Source: Cryptomeria japonica
Taxonomy: Eukaryota > Streptophyta > Pinopsida > Cupressales > Cupressaceae
Direction: 5' to 3'
Length of the DNA stretch: 64,000 bases
Assembly (NCBI RefSeq): GCF_030272615.1
Contig: NC_081408.1
Location: 607,546,173-607,610,172, forward strand
Part shown: positions 1-11,868 of the stretch, in pieces
Position numbering within the stretch: the first letter of the stretch is position 1
Layout of the letters: every line of letters begins with the position of its first letter
Translations under genes and position numbers: made by a program
Notes under the pieces: generated by a model
Seen by the model: the letters and a program-made list of their open reading frames with translations, nothing else
The model's database searches: none
Told to the model about the DNA's origin: nothing

Positions 1-1977
1 CCAATGCAAGACAAGATTTCTCAATGATAGTATAGTTCATCTCATAGGATAGTAATGTCTAGCTAATATAATATATAGTTCTTTTCTTTTTATTCTCATC
101 CTATTGAGCCAAGAGTGACCCCAGTGAGGTATCAGTGGCTGATATGTAGAGTATCAAGGGTTTGTTTTGAATTGGTGGCGTTCAGATAGGTGGATTAGAA
201 AGATATTCCTTGATTTTATTTAGATGTTGTTCGCATCCTTCATCCCAATTGTACATAAATCCTTTCAGTAAACCTTTTGTGAATGGCTGAGCTTTATCTG
301 CGAGCTAAGAGATGAAACATCTTATTGATTGGAGATGCCCTTGTAGAGTCCTCATTTAACTGACATTCTTTGGAGGTGGCATGTCCATGATAGCTTTAAC
401 TTTTTATGGGTCCACTTCAATTCCTTTCATTGAAACAATGTATCCTGGGAGCTTTCTAGATGTGACGCCAAATGCAAATTTCTTGGGATTTAATCTAAGT
501 TTAAATTTTTCCATCCTATCTAAGATTGGACCTAGTTCTGATAGATGTGTTGATTTTTTCATAGATTTGAGTAGAGCATCATCGACATAGTCCTCCATGT
601 TTTTTTTCTTCATATCATGAAAAATTGTTGTTACAACTCTTTGATAAGTGGCATTTGCATTATTTAAGCTGAAGGGCATTACACTCCAACAAAAAGCTCC
701 CCATGCATAGGTGAATGTTGTTTTCTCTTGATCCTCAGGTGCAATTTTGATCTGATTGTATCCGGAAAAATCATCCATTAGAGAGTACATTTCATAATCA
801 ATAGTCATGCCCACTATCATATCTATGTTTGGTAGTGGAAAATCATCTTTTGGACAATATTTGTTTAAATCTCTAAAATCTGTGCAAACACGTATTGATT
901 TATCAGGTTTGGAAATAGGTACAATATTAGATATCCACTCAGCATAATCAATGGCTCTTATGAATCCAGCTTTTAGTAATTATTCTAACTCAGCCTTAAC
1001 AAGTAATGCAACATGAGGATGCATTTTTAGAAGTTTTTTCTTAACATGTTTAACTCCAGGAGTGATAGAAATATGATGCATTATGAGGTCAAGATCCAGA
1101 CCTGACATATCAACATATGTCCATGCAAAATTGATCTTTTTCTCTATGAAAAAATCAACAAATTCTTTCACTTCTTCTGGTGATAAGGATTGAACTACAT
1201 GTATGATATGCTAAGTTTCTTCTATTCCAATGTTCACTGGTTGTGTAGGTTCAATCACCACTAATGATTTCTCTTGAAAGTGATCAGGCAAAATATCAAG
1301 TATCTCAGCTTTAGGTGCCTCGGAGAGGTTTTCACCATTAAGTATGTCCTTTATTTTTACTATTTTTGATTTTGACACCACCATAGTGTGGTTTTTGCCA
1401 TTAGAACACTTATTTTTCTTTTTTTGATTTTTGAGACTAAGATACTTGACATCTATTGTTGTCATGTTCTTACTTTGTTCACTAGTGGAAGAGCCCATTT
1501 GTTTGACTGCATTAAGATAACATGCTAATGTATAGTCATTGGCAAATGTAAGGATATTCAAATATTGATCTTGGAGAGTATAGTCAATAAGCTCAGGATG
1601 TACCAGGGATAAAGATTTTACTGGTTCAAGGGAATTCATGGTATTGTCATCACAACCTTAGAACGACAAGTTGAGTTCTAGAGGAATACCTTGCATAAGC
1701 AACTCGAGATCATGAAGAGTTAGGACATGATTATTGAAGTTTATGTTAGTATTTAGGGGACCTAACCCAATAGACCTACCACTAGAACCATCTTCTATGT
1801 CAGACTAGACTACATATTGTGGTTTCATAGTAACAGGATTTTTAGACAGAGTTTCGACATTCATGACGAAGTAGTCAGAATTTGGTGTCGAATAGGTAAT
1901 GTCATAAATAGATCTTATTTCAAAGTGATCAAAGTCAGAAGATGAAGCCTCTAACTCCTCTTTAAGTGGCTTAGTGA
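1..1977 (-). pseudogene. Gypsy-0: Ty3/gypsy pol fragment (pre-RT linker, RT, start of RNase H)
   Basis: Reading down the minus strand from 1977, an acidic linker is followed by a conserved pre-RT block (about 980-1171, FAWTYVDMSGLDLDL), then reverse transcriptase with FSGYNQIKIAPEDQ, a VMPFSLNNA fingers/palm block and the catalytic EDYVDD (near 590), then the connection (about 360-400) and the start of RNase H (LAQ followed by a stop, then TIYYIS) at the window edge. Several in-frame stops (near 1800, 1660, 1210, 980) make it non-functional. The order linker-RT-RNase H and the residues match plant Tat/Ogre-type gypsy pol and are homologous to the Gypsy-1 and Gypsy-2 pol regions in this window. 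It breaks off at 1983, where the Gypsy-1 LTR begins on the opposite strand, so it is the oldest layer. The 5' half of this element should lie beyond the right edge of the nest and is not seen. Confidence 0.85.
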
Positions 1978-2135
1978 AAGCATGTAGACACCTAAAACTT
2001 ACACAACCAATTAAATGAATTTATATTTTTTTAATTACCCTAATCCACCTATTGACTAAACTAAGGTTTAATAAATATCTCTTTTCTTCTAGTCAACCAT
2101 TAATCAAATTAAAGATTCCCCCTTTCTTCTATCTA

Positions 2136-2330
2136 AGCCATTTTAATTAAATTCAACATTTAATTAAATATCCCCTTTTAGCCATTTTAATTAAATTCAA
2201 CATTTAATTAAATATCCCCTTCTAGCCATTTTAATCAAATTCAACATTTAATTAAATATCCCCTTCTAGCCATTTTAATCAAATTCAACATTTAATTAAA
2301 ATCCCCTTTCCATTTTAATTGAATTCAATA
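2136..2330. repeat. 44-bp tandem repeat in Gypsy-1 LTR
   Basis: Units beginning AGCCATTTTAAT start at 2136, 2180, 2224 and 2268, an exact 44-bp period, followed by a shorter degenerate unit to about 2330. The repeat sits in the U3 part, far upstream of the TATA box at 3420. Differences between units are mainly T/C changes (AATTAAA versus AATCAAA). Confidence 0.85.
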
Positions 2331-2536
2331 TTTAATTAAAAATCCCTATTTCCCTCACCCCACTTTCATTTTAGAACATATGCAAGTTGAATCTCCTTTT
2401 GGTTAAAATAAATCCTTTATTTTATCTAAAAAATCATATTTTCCTCCACCCACTTGCAGTTTCCTACAAATGCAAGTTGCGCCACAATTTTAAATAAATA
2501 AATTATTTATTTGAAATCTTATTTAACCCCACCCAC

Positions 2537-2675
2537 TTGAAACCTTTAATGGCTTCCCTTAAAGTCTTCAAGCCTTTAATGGTTTCCTTCTAGAGTCTTC
2601 TCAAACCTTTAATGGTTTCCCTTAAAGTCTTCTTAAGCCAATAATGATTTCCCTCAAAGTATTCAAGCATTTAAT
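2537..2675. repeat. Degenerate short tandem repeat (about 32-37 bp) in Gypsy-1 LTR
   Basis: Four imperfect copies of a unit built around CCTTTAATGG.TTCCCTTAAAGTCTTC follow each other, with slightly different lengths. They lie downstream of the 44-bp array and still upstream of the TATA box. Confidence 0.7.
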
Positions 2676-3417
2676 ACTTTATCCCCCTTTTTCTCATTTA
2701 AATAAATTAAGATTTATTTAAATAAAATCCAAAATTCACATTCACATTTAAATAAATTAATATTTATTTAAATATCTATCCAAATGCAAGTTGCATTCAT
2801 TTTAGTTGAAATAAATCTTTTTATTTTAATTAAAAATTCCTATTTCTCCCACTTGTATTCTCCTACATTTTCCATTAACTTCCTAAGTGTTCTTCTAGAA
2901 CCTCTCAAAACCCACTTAATTAGTCTAATTCTTCTATCATGCTCACATCCCTAAATTTTGGGGAAGTCACTTCTAATTTTGGAAGAAAGTCTTCTAAATG
3001 CATTTAAAGTTTTATCTTTTCAACAAGCTAACTCTATTGAGTTTCCCAAATTTTAAGGACTCTCACAAAAGTCTTGAAGGTTATCTAACTTCCAACAAGA
3101 TAACATCCAAGGTCTCCAAAGAGATTTTAATGCTCTTGCAAAACTTCACATTTTCAACACATTGAGCTTTGCACAAGATTTTGTCCATTCGACAATATCT
3201 TTATTCATTGGATAAAAGATTTATTCCATGAATTTTTCCACATGGGATTAACCATTAAGTCTTCTAAAGAATTTAATGTCTCCTCCCTCTCCTCTCAAGA
3301 ATCTCATGGTGACACTTGTCAACATGCAATTGGGTCGAAAATGTCACATGGACTGATAACTTTCAATCTTGACCCTCCTTAAGGCAATTCAATCTTGGCC
3401 ATCCAATTTTCCAATTC

Positions 3418-3430
3418 TTCTATAAATAGA
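3418..3430 (+). promoter_or_regulatory. TATA box of Gypsy-1 5' LTR
   Basis: TTCTATAAATAGAGCC is a near-perfect plant TATA context. It lies about 590 bp before the LTR end and would set the U3/R boundary about 30 bp downstream. The assignment rests on sequence and position only. Confidence 0.6.
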
Positions 3431-4011
3431 GCCCATTTCTCCTTCAATTAATATCTCAATCTTGTGCATCTATATTATAGTCATTTTTCAAGTTAAGGAG
3501 CTCATCGTGTCATCTTCAAGCATTCAAGCCATCTTCAAGCATCCAAGCCATTTAGCATTAGCATTAGCATTTTAGCTTCATTTTAGCATATCATCTAGTT
3601 AATTGCATATCATCTCATAGTATTTTATACTCATATAGTTTAATTAATTCATCTAGCATCATCTAATCTTCAATTTGGAATACATTTAACATCTTAATCA
3701 TCTAGTCTTGCATCCTGCATCCTATCTTAATCCATCATCTCATCTTAGCGAAGATCTTAGTTGCATCCATTTTGATCTCAACACATCCATAAGATCTCGT
3801 TCTCTTGGTTGTCAACTAAGAGATCAAGTGCTCTTCCAAGTGAGGACTACCTTGAATCTTGAAGATCTTTAGAGATAGAGGACAATGAGACAAGTTTAGG
3901 AGTTTTAAATCCACTAACTTGTTTATAATTTCTAACTCTAATGAAATTCTTCATTGGTGTGTTTGAAGTGTTTTTCTTCTTGTAGGTTGAAGACCAGATT
4001 TTTGGCATACA

Positions 4012-4036
4012 TTAATTGGTGCCCATCATGGGGCAA
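4012..4036 (+). other. Primer-binding-site-like block of Gypsy-1
   Basis: Directly after the LTR end comes TTAATTGGTGCCCATCATGG followed by GGC. A TTGG(C/T)GCCCACCGTGGGG-like block after the 5' LTR is typical of plant Tat-type gypsy elements. The matching tRNA is not identified here. The leader that follows runs to 4165 and is then cut by Copia-1. Confidence 0.55.
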
Positions 4037-4165
4037 CCCACAAATTTCTAACAAATTTCAGTAGATTTATGCCTAGATATTCTAGTGCATATGTGGACCT
4101 TTCTAATATAATCTATCTTACTTTCTCTTATCACATGGAATCATCAGAATAATGCATACCTTCTC

Positions 4166-5628
4166 TGATAGTTTTGATACTTAATGTTAAGTACATATGC
4201 CAAGCTAATAAGATGAGAGGGGGGGTGAATCATACAAACTTAATCTTCCATAAAAACATCAGATTCAACCTTGGTAACGTATACTTTAGTAATATAACCA
4301 AAACTGCTAAACATGCAAACTCAAAAGCATATAAACATCATAATCCTCATAACACCAGATTTAAAGTGGAAACCCAAATAGGGAAAAACCACTATGGGAT
4401 TTCAGACCCACTAAGAAATATATTCTTCTAGAGTATGCTCGGTTAAAAGCAAATCCTATTAAAGATTAAAAACACATTGCTAGATGTGACCTGGCTAAGG
4501 GATTTCCCTCAGATCTGTTAGGATCTTCACTTTGTTAGAAGTGACCTTGTTAAAGGATTTCAAACACTTAATTAGAATGTCACCTTACTAGAGGGTTTTA
4601 CAAATAAGACTATTAAGTCCACTCGGTTAAGAGATTTTCTGTCACTTTACAAAATAACAGTAATAAAAATCTATCCGCAACTTCACATCTAAAATGCTAA
4701 AGAAGATTCTTATTTGCTCAATACAATAGGACTAATCTTGTCCATCTACTGGGCTCTATACTCTGTTATTCAAATAGGTCTTCAAGCTTTTGTGCTCGGT
4801 AATCACTATGTAGCATCTCTGTGCATACACTTGCCTGCATACATTGTTTATCAATAGCTCCTTATTTATAAACAATTCACCAACCGCTTAATCTCCTTGA
4901 TCACATTTCCCATGATCAATCATAGCCATCAGATCTTCAAACTTTGACCAGGTTCAATGTATACTTCAATCTGAAAATGTTTTACCCCACCTTGGAACTT
5001 GCATACATTTCTTGGAACTTGTGCTAGGGTATTGTGGTTCAATCTGAGCTGTAGATCTTCCTGCTGATTTTCCTTTGCCATAGATTCTTTAACAAACTCC
5101 TTTCATGGCATACCAATCATTTAATCATAGCCAGCTCATCAGCTTCCTTCATTAAATAATGCTTTTATTCATTCAATGCATTCTGTTACTACTCGGTTGT
5201 AACTCGGTAAATACTAAACTTCACTTGGTAGACATACCGCCTTCATTAACTGATAGCGATAACCTTAGGGTTTACCAATTAGGTTCTTTGCTCAATAACA
5301 TAGTATAGTATTAACCTTACAATCAATAGCATATGTATGATATCAAACAATCTAAACATCATGATCTCATCATTGTCTAACTCGGTAATAGTTGCCCATT
5401 GAATAACTTATTTCTCACCTTATCCATCATATTCTTTCTGTGTCTTTTAACGACATCTTTATACTCATCAGATCATACTTCTTAAGATATGGCAACATCA
5501 TACTGAATTAGAAAATCAATTTCTTGACATCAATGACAAAATAATAATATTAAGACAGTAAACATCCTTAATCAGTTATATCCATAATCATCAACAACCT
5601 TCTCAATATCCTTATTGAAATGCCAACA
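4166..5628 (-). repeat. Copia-1 3' LTR (left copy, 1463 bp)
   Basis: It begins (plus-strand reading) TGATAGTTTTGATAC and ends ATGCCAACA, matching 24592-26108 along its length. A poly-G module (GAGAGGGGGGGTGAATCATAC) lies about 40 bp from the left end, that is at the U5 end, and the GGAAACC...GGGAAAAACC module lies at about 4369-4395. A TATA-like TTTATAAATAAGG (minus strand) lies near 4866. Confidence 0.92.
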
Positions 5629-6015
5629 ATCTCCCACTTTGGCATTGATGGCAAAACTAATTGATTTGACCTAATTGATGCGGATTACTGTGAGATTCTG
5701 AAATGCTGAAATGCTCTCCCCCTGTTATCAGAATTCTCCCCCATGTACATTAGTATTCACTCCTCTTCTCCAGTCTTCTCCCCCTTTGACAGCAATGCCA
5801 AAAAGTAAAGAACTAAAACATAATTTGTTCTTGTATGAAGTGATTTTCTGCTGTTATGTGTCAACTTAGTCGCAGTCAGAGCATTTGTGTTCAATTCCCG
5901 TTCCCTGTATTGTTTCCTGCACACCTTTAGAAAACATCCTAAAGTGTGTAAATTAGCATCAACTCCTAAAAGATATTCTGTAGAGTCATCGAATTGATGC
6001 TTTCACCAAACACAG
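5629..6015 (-). promoter_or_regulatory. Copia-1 3' UTR with polypurine tract and second tract
   Basis: On the minus strand GCCAAAGTGGGAGAT directly abuts the 3' LTR start and is the polypurine tract; one base (T) interrupts the purine run. A second, cleaner copy of the same module, CAAAGGGGGAGAAG, lies at about 5775-5800, roughly 150 bp inside. Other C-rich stretches (plus strand CTCTCCCCCTG near 5703 and TTCTCCCCCATG near 5735) lie between them. I see no further coding sequence here. Confidence 0.7.
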
Positions 6016-6236
6016 TCAGTGAGTAGAAGATAGGGGTAGGACCCCTAGCTTACTTCTGAGATACTCAAAAGTGTCCCTTGGCAATGGCTTGGTGAAGATA
6101 TCTGCTATTTGTTCCTTTGTGCTAACATACTCCAACACCACTTTCTTCTCTTGAGCTTCTTCTCTAAGATAATGATATTTGATAGAGATGTGCTTTGTCT
6201 TAGAGTGCATAATAGGATTCTTTGAAATGTTAATGG
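6016..6236 (-). pseudogene. Copia-1 RNase H, C-terminal part
   Basis: This piece encodes the conserved end of copia RNase H: SKNPIMHSKTKHI, then an FLRE-like block (YHYLREEAQEKKV), then STKEQIADIFTKPLPRDTF and LRSKLGV. It ends at a stop just past 6016. It continues directly the reading that stops at 20593 (FCDNTIAI), the two parts being separated by Copia-2 with the duplicated target AATGG. The 3' end looks intact, in contrast to the rest of Copia-1. Confidence 0.9.
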
Positions 6237-7302
6237 TGTTAGGTCCCAGAGACAACTGAGAGCCAGGGGGGGGGGTGAATCAGTTGTCAAATAAATTCAA
6301 ACCAAAAACCACTTAACTAACTTAATGCTTAATACTGGTAAACTAGTTAAGTATGTCGGTAGACAATGCTAATAGTAAATTGCTATACTAGTAAAGATTA
6401 ATGCATGAAACATACATACAAAGTCATCCACAACACATCACCAATATTTGTATGTGGAAACCTTGTAAGGGGAAAAACCACGGTGGGAAACCTTATCCAC
6501 AATCAGATGATACTACTGCAGATAGTAAGTGTACATAAATGGGGTCTACACATTCAGAAAGGCCAACAGCCTAGGGCTCACTTTCTCAATCACAAAATGG
6601 GAGTCACACTGACTACAGTTGGATGGTTAAATCTAGTAAGAATTTACTACACAAAATAGCATCTTCATATGCTAGATTTAGTACTAGTGTAATTCTAATA
6701 TGCTTTCATAAAAACCTAACTTCACCTTCAAATGATGTCTTCATGTATAGCTCTGCTTAATCTCACATATACCTTCACACAATTCTTTTTCGCATTCCAC
6801 ACTTGATCTTACAAATAAGATCTTACATTTATACCATAACCTAAGACCAATTTTAGTAGGTTGACTCTACAAGATATTACAATAAAATCATTTTACAATC
6901 AATATAATATCTGATACAATAATCGATTAACCATGTTGGCTTAATGCATTTACAACAATAATAAATCATCTTCATAGTGTGCCATGCTGATCTGGAAAAG
7001 ATAAACCTACCGATGTAACCCTAGGTAACATTGGACCTATTTGTCGGTAAAAGCAAATATGCAAGTATGAATTTACCAATGATTAATTCTTCAAAAAAAA
7101 GTGTCCACATGATGTCTTTGACATTACCAGGTGTCTTCCACATAATTCCAAGTGTCGGTGATCATTATATCCTGGCAATGAACTATATACCAGTAACTGT
7201 GCAATAGTTACTTGCTTGACGATGAATGTTGTTGGATCTCCAGAGTGCTAGTGTTTTAGTAGGTATTGACATAAATGACAAAACCATACCAAAATACCAA
7301 CA
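6237..7302 (-). repeat. Copia-2 3' LTR (1066 bp)
   Basis: In plus-strand orientation it starts TGTTAGGTCCC and ends AAAATACCAACA. The poly-G module (AGGGGGGGGGTGAATCAGTTG) starts about 30 bp in, and the GGAAACC...GGGAAAAACCACGG module lies at about 6455-6485. The minus-strand TATA candidate GGTATAAATGTAAG lies at about 6826-6838. Confidence 0.93.
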
Positions 7303-7659
7303 ATCTCCCCCTTTGGCATTGATGGCAACACAAGATGGAAAAACCATCAAAATGCCAAAGCAAAAATGTCAAATACCAAAAACCAACAATCTCCTTTAAA
7401 CAACAATCTCTCCCCTTGGGAGAAATGTGTTTATCTAAAGATTTTCAATACCAGTCTCTTAAAAGATAATGTGTTTTTCCATAGATATCTCTCCCCCTTT
7501 GACATCAAATGCCAAAGTTATAATAAAACCAGGTTCATATACCAAATACCAATCAATTCAATATACCAACTCCTCCCCTTGAGAAGTAGCTTCCTCATCA
7601 AAGACCTGAGTAAAAGATTTGTCTTTCAATTTTGCTAGTTGATGACAATCATCAACTGT
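7303..7659 (-). promoter_or_regulatory. Copia-2 3' UTR with polypurine tract and duplicate
   Basis: On the minus strand GCCAAAGGGGGAGAT (7303-7319) sits exactly at the LTR junction and is the polypurine tract. A second copy of the module, TTTGATGTCAAAGGGGGAGAG, lies at about 7488-7512. A weaker purine run lies between them near 7410. No coding sequence beyond the pol stop is seen. Confidence 0.75.
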
Positions 7660-9140
7660 CTAAGTTTCTACTGGTGGTGGTATGACTCCAAGTTGATCTC
7701 TGAGATATTCAAAAGTCTCCTTAGGCAAAGGTTTTGTGAAAATATCTGCAAGTTGTTCTTTAGTATTCACATAAACCAGTTTTATCTCCTTTTCTTCAAC
7801 TTTTTCCCTTAGAAAATTCAGTTTGATAGAAACATGTTTTGTTTTAGAATGTAATACCAGATTTTTAGATACATCAATTGTTGTAGTGTTATCACAATAT
7901 ATAGTGATAGGTTCCTTGCATTTTACCTTTATGTCTTTCAACATTTGTTTAAGCCATGGTACCTGTGTACAGTTAGTTGTTGCTACAACATTTTCTGATT
8001 CTGCTATTGATAAAGATGTACAACTCTATTTCTTACTCAACCAAGAAACTAATCTCTTTCCAAGAAAGAATTCTCCACTGGTGGTTCTTTTTCTATCATC
8101 CACATCTCCTACCCAATTTGCATCTGTGTATGCACATAGATCAAAATTTCCATCTCTAGGATACCATAATCCAAGATTTACAGTGCCTTGTAAGTACCGA
8201 AATATCCTTTTTACTGTAGATTCATGATTTTCCCTAGGATTACTTTGAAATCTAGAAACAATACATACTGCATTCATAATATCAGGTCTGGTTTGTGTCA
8301 AATATAGTAAACCTCCTATCATAGATTTGTATCTAGTTGGATTAACAGGTGTAGATTCATCCCTTTGAGATAATTTGTCAGTTGTAGTCATAGGTGTGCT
8401 TACCGGTTTAGAGTTCTCCATTCCAAATTTCTTTAGTAACTCTTTTAGGTACTTGGATTGACTCAAAAATATACCTTTATCAGTCTGTGAAATCTGCAAT
8501 CCTAAAAAGAATTTTATTTCTCCAATCATAGACATTTCAAATTCTTGTTGCATTTTAATAGAAAATTCCTTACATAATCCATCTTCTCATCCAAAAATTA
8601 TATCATCAATGAATAATTCTATAATCAAGATGTCATCATTAGTTATTTTGTAATATAAATTGTTGTCTACATTTTCTTTAGTAAAACCAATCTTTAAAAG
8701 ATACGTATCCAACCTTGCATACCAAGCTCTTGGGGCTTGTTTCAATCCATACAGAGCTTTTCTTAACCTACAAACCATATCATTGTCATCTGTAAAAGAA
8801 AATACATTAGGTTGTTCAATATAGACTTCCTCTTCAAGATCTTCATTCAAGAATGCACATTTAATATCCATTTGATAAACTTTGTAGTTCTTGTGAGCTG
8901 CAAAAGCCAAGAATAATCTGACTACCTCAATTCTAGCTACCAGTGCAAAGGTTTCATTGTAATCAACTCCTTTCTGAGAATATCCCTTACACACTAGTCT
9001 TGCTTTTTTTTCTGACAACCTTACCATCTTCATTAAGTTTGTTTCTAAATACCCATTTGGTTCCAATTACATTTTTATCTCTAGGTCGGGGAACTAATGT
9101 CCAACTATTATTTTCTAAATTTGTTCTAATTCTTCTTCCA
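7660..9140 (-). pseudogene. Copia-2 reverse transcriptase and RNase H
   Basis: From high to low coordinates: the [11 protein letters not shown] entry block, [35 protein letters not shown], then the catalytic block ELFIDDIIFG (Val of the usual FVDD is Ile), LGLQISQT, the VSTPM(T) block, YLTQTRPDI, and RNase H with YTDANW and CDNTTTIDVSKN, ending STKE-like NTKEQLADIFTKPLP and a stop near 7660. Reading is broken by stops/frameshifts near 9060, 8585, 8025 and 7945. Compared with Copia-3 over the same segment it has more breaks. It would copy element RNA in the cytoplasmic particle; here it is inactive. Confidence 0.92.
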
Positions 9141-9476
9141 TAGCTTTAATCCAAAATTTATCTTCACATGCCTCATTAACAGATGATGGTTCAGTTTGAG
9201 AAATAAGACATACCTCTTCATTTGCCAATCTTCCTCTTGTAATAACTCCTTTAAATTTGTTTCCAATTATCTGATCTTCAGAATGATTCAATCTTACATA
9301 CCGGGGTATCTTAGTTTGTTGTTGTTGTTCAATTAATGTGGAATCCTCAGATGGTACTAGGGTAACTGGATCTTTATTCTATACCAATGGATTTAGTGTA
9401 GGTTCATTTGTCACAATTTATGTTGCCAGTTCAGAGTCTATATACCTTGAAGTTCCTCTGAATTGTTCATCAATCT

Positions 9477-10371
9477 TTACATTTGTACTCTCAACAATTT
9501 TCTGCAATCTCTTGTTAAAACATCTATATGCCTTGCCATTAGATGAATAACCAAGAAATATTCCTTCATCACTTCTAGGATCAAATTTGCCAATATACTC
9601 ATCTCTTCTAATATAACATTTACTTCCAAAATTTTTGAAATACTTAAGATTAGGAGTACTACCAAACCATAGTTCATGAGGGGTCTTACCGGTTTCGCCT
9701 TTGATGTGAACTTTGTTGAATGTATAGACGGCAGTGCTGACTGCTTCTCTCTAATACACATGTGGTATATTTGCTTCTGATAACATACTTCTTGCTGCAT
9801 CCAAGATAGTTCTATTTTTCCTTTCAAAAACTCCGTTCTGCTGTGGTGTCCGAGGTGCTGATAACTGCCTTCTAATTCCATTCACTTCACAGAATGTATT
9901 GAAGTCCTTAGATGTGAATTCTCCTCCTTGATCTGATCTTAAACATTTGATTTTCTTTTTGGTTTCATTTTCAACCATTGCTTTGAACAGTTTGAACTTT
10001 CCAAGTGCTTCTGATTTTTCTCTGAGAAAAGTAACCCAACACATTCTAGAATAATCATCAATAATTAGCATGAAATATCTATCACTTTGTAAGCTTTTAG
10101 TTCTAGCTGGACCACATAAATCAATGTGAATCAAATCAAGAGCATTATTGGATTTTTCTGGAATACTTTTGAAACTAGCTCTAACTTGTTTTTCAAATTG
10201 ACATTCCTTACAAATTGTATTCTGAGGTTTCACAATTTTAGGTAGATCTCTAATTGCCTTAGAAGTATTGATCCTCACAATGCAATAAAAGTTTACATGA
10301 TAGAGTCTCTTATGCCATAACCAACTTTCATCTATATGTACAATCAAGCATGCCTTTTCACTATTATTCAA
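9477..10371 (-). pseudogene. Copia-2 integrase region
   Basis: The GAG-pre-integrase/zinc block (WLWHKRLYHVNF ... CKECQFEKQ) precedes a core with IHIDLCGPA (first Asp), LRSDQGGEFTS (second Asp) and NGVFERKNR (Glu, in a block usually NGV.ERKNR). All three catalytic acids survive by eye. The downstream portion (about 9470-9880) is in another frame. A variable linker with several stops (about 9140-9470) joins it to RT. Confidence 0.88.
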
Positions 10372-10392
10372 ATGAAAGATATTACCTCTAGT

Positions 10393-11811
10393 CTAATTAC
10401 TGGTTGCAATTTCCAAACCAGTTCTATTCATGATTTTGCATTTTCCATTCTTAAATTTTAATTGAAATCCTTTCTCAACCAATTGACCAACACTTAAAAG
10501 ATTATGCTTTAATCCTTCAACATAGTAGACATTGTCAGTGTTATGCTTACCATCAAGAGATATTGTACCCTTACCTTTGATTGAACAGGCTTTGTCATCT
10601 CCAAATCTTATTAAACCTCCATTGTATTCTTGGAAGTTCAAGAATTTACCTTTGTCTCCTATCATATGATGTGAGCATCCTGAGTCAATGATCCATTCAT
10701 CATTTACTTCAACTTTAGCTACTAGGGCTTGTTCTACTAGTTGAGCAGTAGGTGCCGGTTGATCTTTTGTTATTGCAACAAAAACCCATCCATTGTCTAC
10801 TGGATCCTCATCAGAATCATCAGTCACACCTTCATCAGTAATGTAACAATATTTGTCTTTGTTCTTCTTAAATCTGTATCTCTGATATTCAAGATTAGGT
10901 TTGTATGTTCTTATAGCTTCTTCTCTTAATCTAGCATGTCTACCAGGGCATCTTGAAGCCATATGACCAATCTTATTGTAGTTAAAATGTTTAAAGGGTG
11001 CTTTACCTTCATACTTACTTCCAACTGGACCTTTTGGCATTTTCCTTGCAAATAGTGCTTCAAGTTCTTCAAGCTCTTCATTCTCCTTCCTAGTTTCTTC
11101 AAGTTCTCTTGCATAAAAGGATTTCCAATTTGATTTGTCAAATGATGGAGTAGATGATGTTGATGTTTTAAAGGCCAAATCTATCTTTATAGTAGCAATA
11201 GGACCAAATTCCTCAATTTCAAAAGCTGAAAGTTTTCCAATCAATGTATCCCTAGTTACTGATGTATTAGGCATTGTTTTCAACTCATTTATAGCAGTAA
11301 TCTTCATTTTATATGCTAGTGGCAATCCTCCTAAGATTTTTGAAACAATTTCATCCTCACTCAAGGTTCCTCCACAACATTTAATACCCAAAACAATTTC
11401 ATTTACTCTTTCCATAAAGGCAGAAATCCTTTCATCTTCTTCCATTTTCAAATGTTCATACCCGACTCGAAAGCTTTCAAGTTTTGCAATCTTGACTATG
11501 GAATCTCCTTCATTTAGTGTTTCCAAATGATCCCAAATAGCTTTAGCAATAGACCTATTTGATAATCCCATGATTTGTTGATCTGATAATGCACTTAAAA
11601 GTGCTTCTCTTGCTTTGCAATCATTATCCTCATCTTTAGCTAAGGTAGTTGGAGCAGTCTGACCAGCTACAACAGTAGTATAACCATTCTTTGTAACTTC
11701 CTAGATGTCTTTACCAATGCAATTCAGATGTGTCTCCATCTTGATCTTCCATATGCCATAGTTGGTTCCATCAAGTTTAGGACTGTCCTTCCTGAAATAA
11801 TTAGTAGACAT
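10393..11811 (-). pseudogene. Copia-2 gag and protease
   Basis: The natural start is the ATG at 11811 (MSTNYFRK), 57 bp downstream of the LTR/primer site on the minus strand; the same start is used in Copia-3. A stop at about 11703 interrupts it, after which 392 codons are open. Gag carries the usual copia helical domain (WDHLETL...), a Glu-rich segment (ETRKENEELEELEALFARK) and one CCHC knuckle, degraded to HFNYNKIGHMASRC, so two of three cysteines are gone. Protease follows with WIIDSGCSHHM and the LLSVGQL block. It ends at a stop near 10393 before integrase. Confidence 0.92.
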
Positions 11812-11853
11812 TGGATATCCTCAAGTTGTTAAACTTTTGCAAAAAGAGGACTA

Positions 11854-11868
11854 TGCTTTGATACCAAT
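11854..11868 (-). other. Copia-2 primer binding site (initiator Met-tRNA)
   Basis: Minus strand AATTGGTATCAAAGCA follows the LTR end directly. It matches TGGTATCAGAGC, the complement of the plant initiator Met-tRNA 3' end, with one G-to-A change. Confidence 0.88.

Larger units (their letters stand above)
1983..4011 (+). repeat. Gypsy-1 5' LTR (about 2.03 kb)
   Basis: The LTR begins TGTAGACACCTAAAA, the same 15 bases that begin the Gypsy-2 LTRs at 29949 and 52585, and ends in ...GGCATACA just before a primer-site-like block. It is AT-rich, carries two internal tandem repeats (2136-2330 and 2537-2675) and a good TATA box near 3420. The left boundary is clear because minus-strand pol sequence stops there. 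The right end is inferred by analogy with Gypsy-2, whose LTR also ends in TACA. With no 3' partner visible, the boundary at 4011 is less sure than for the other elements. Confidence 0.75.
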
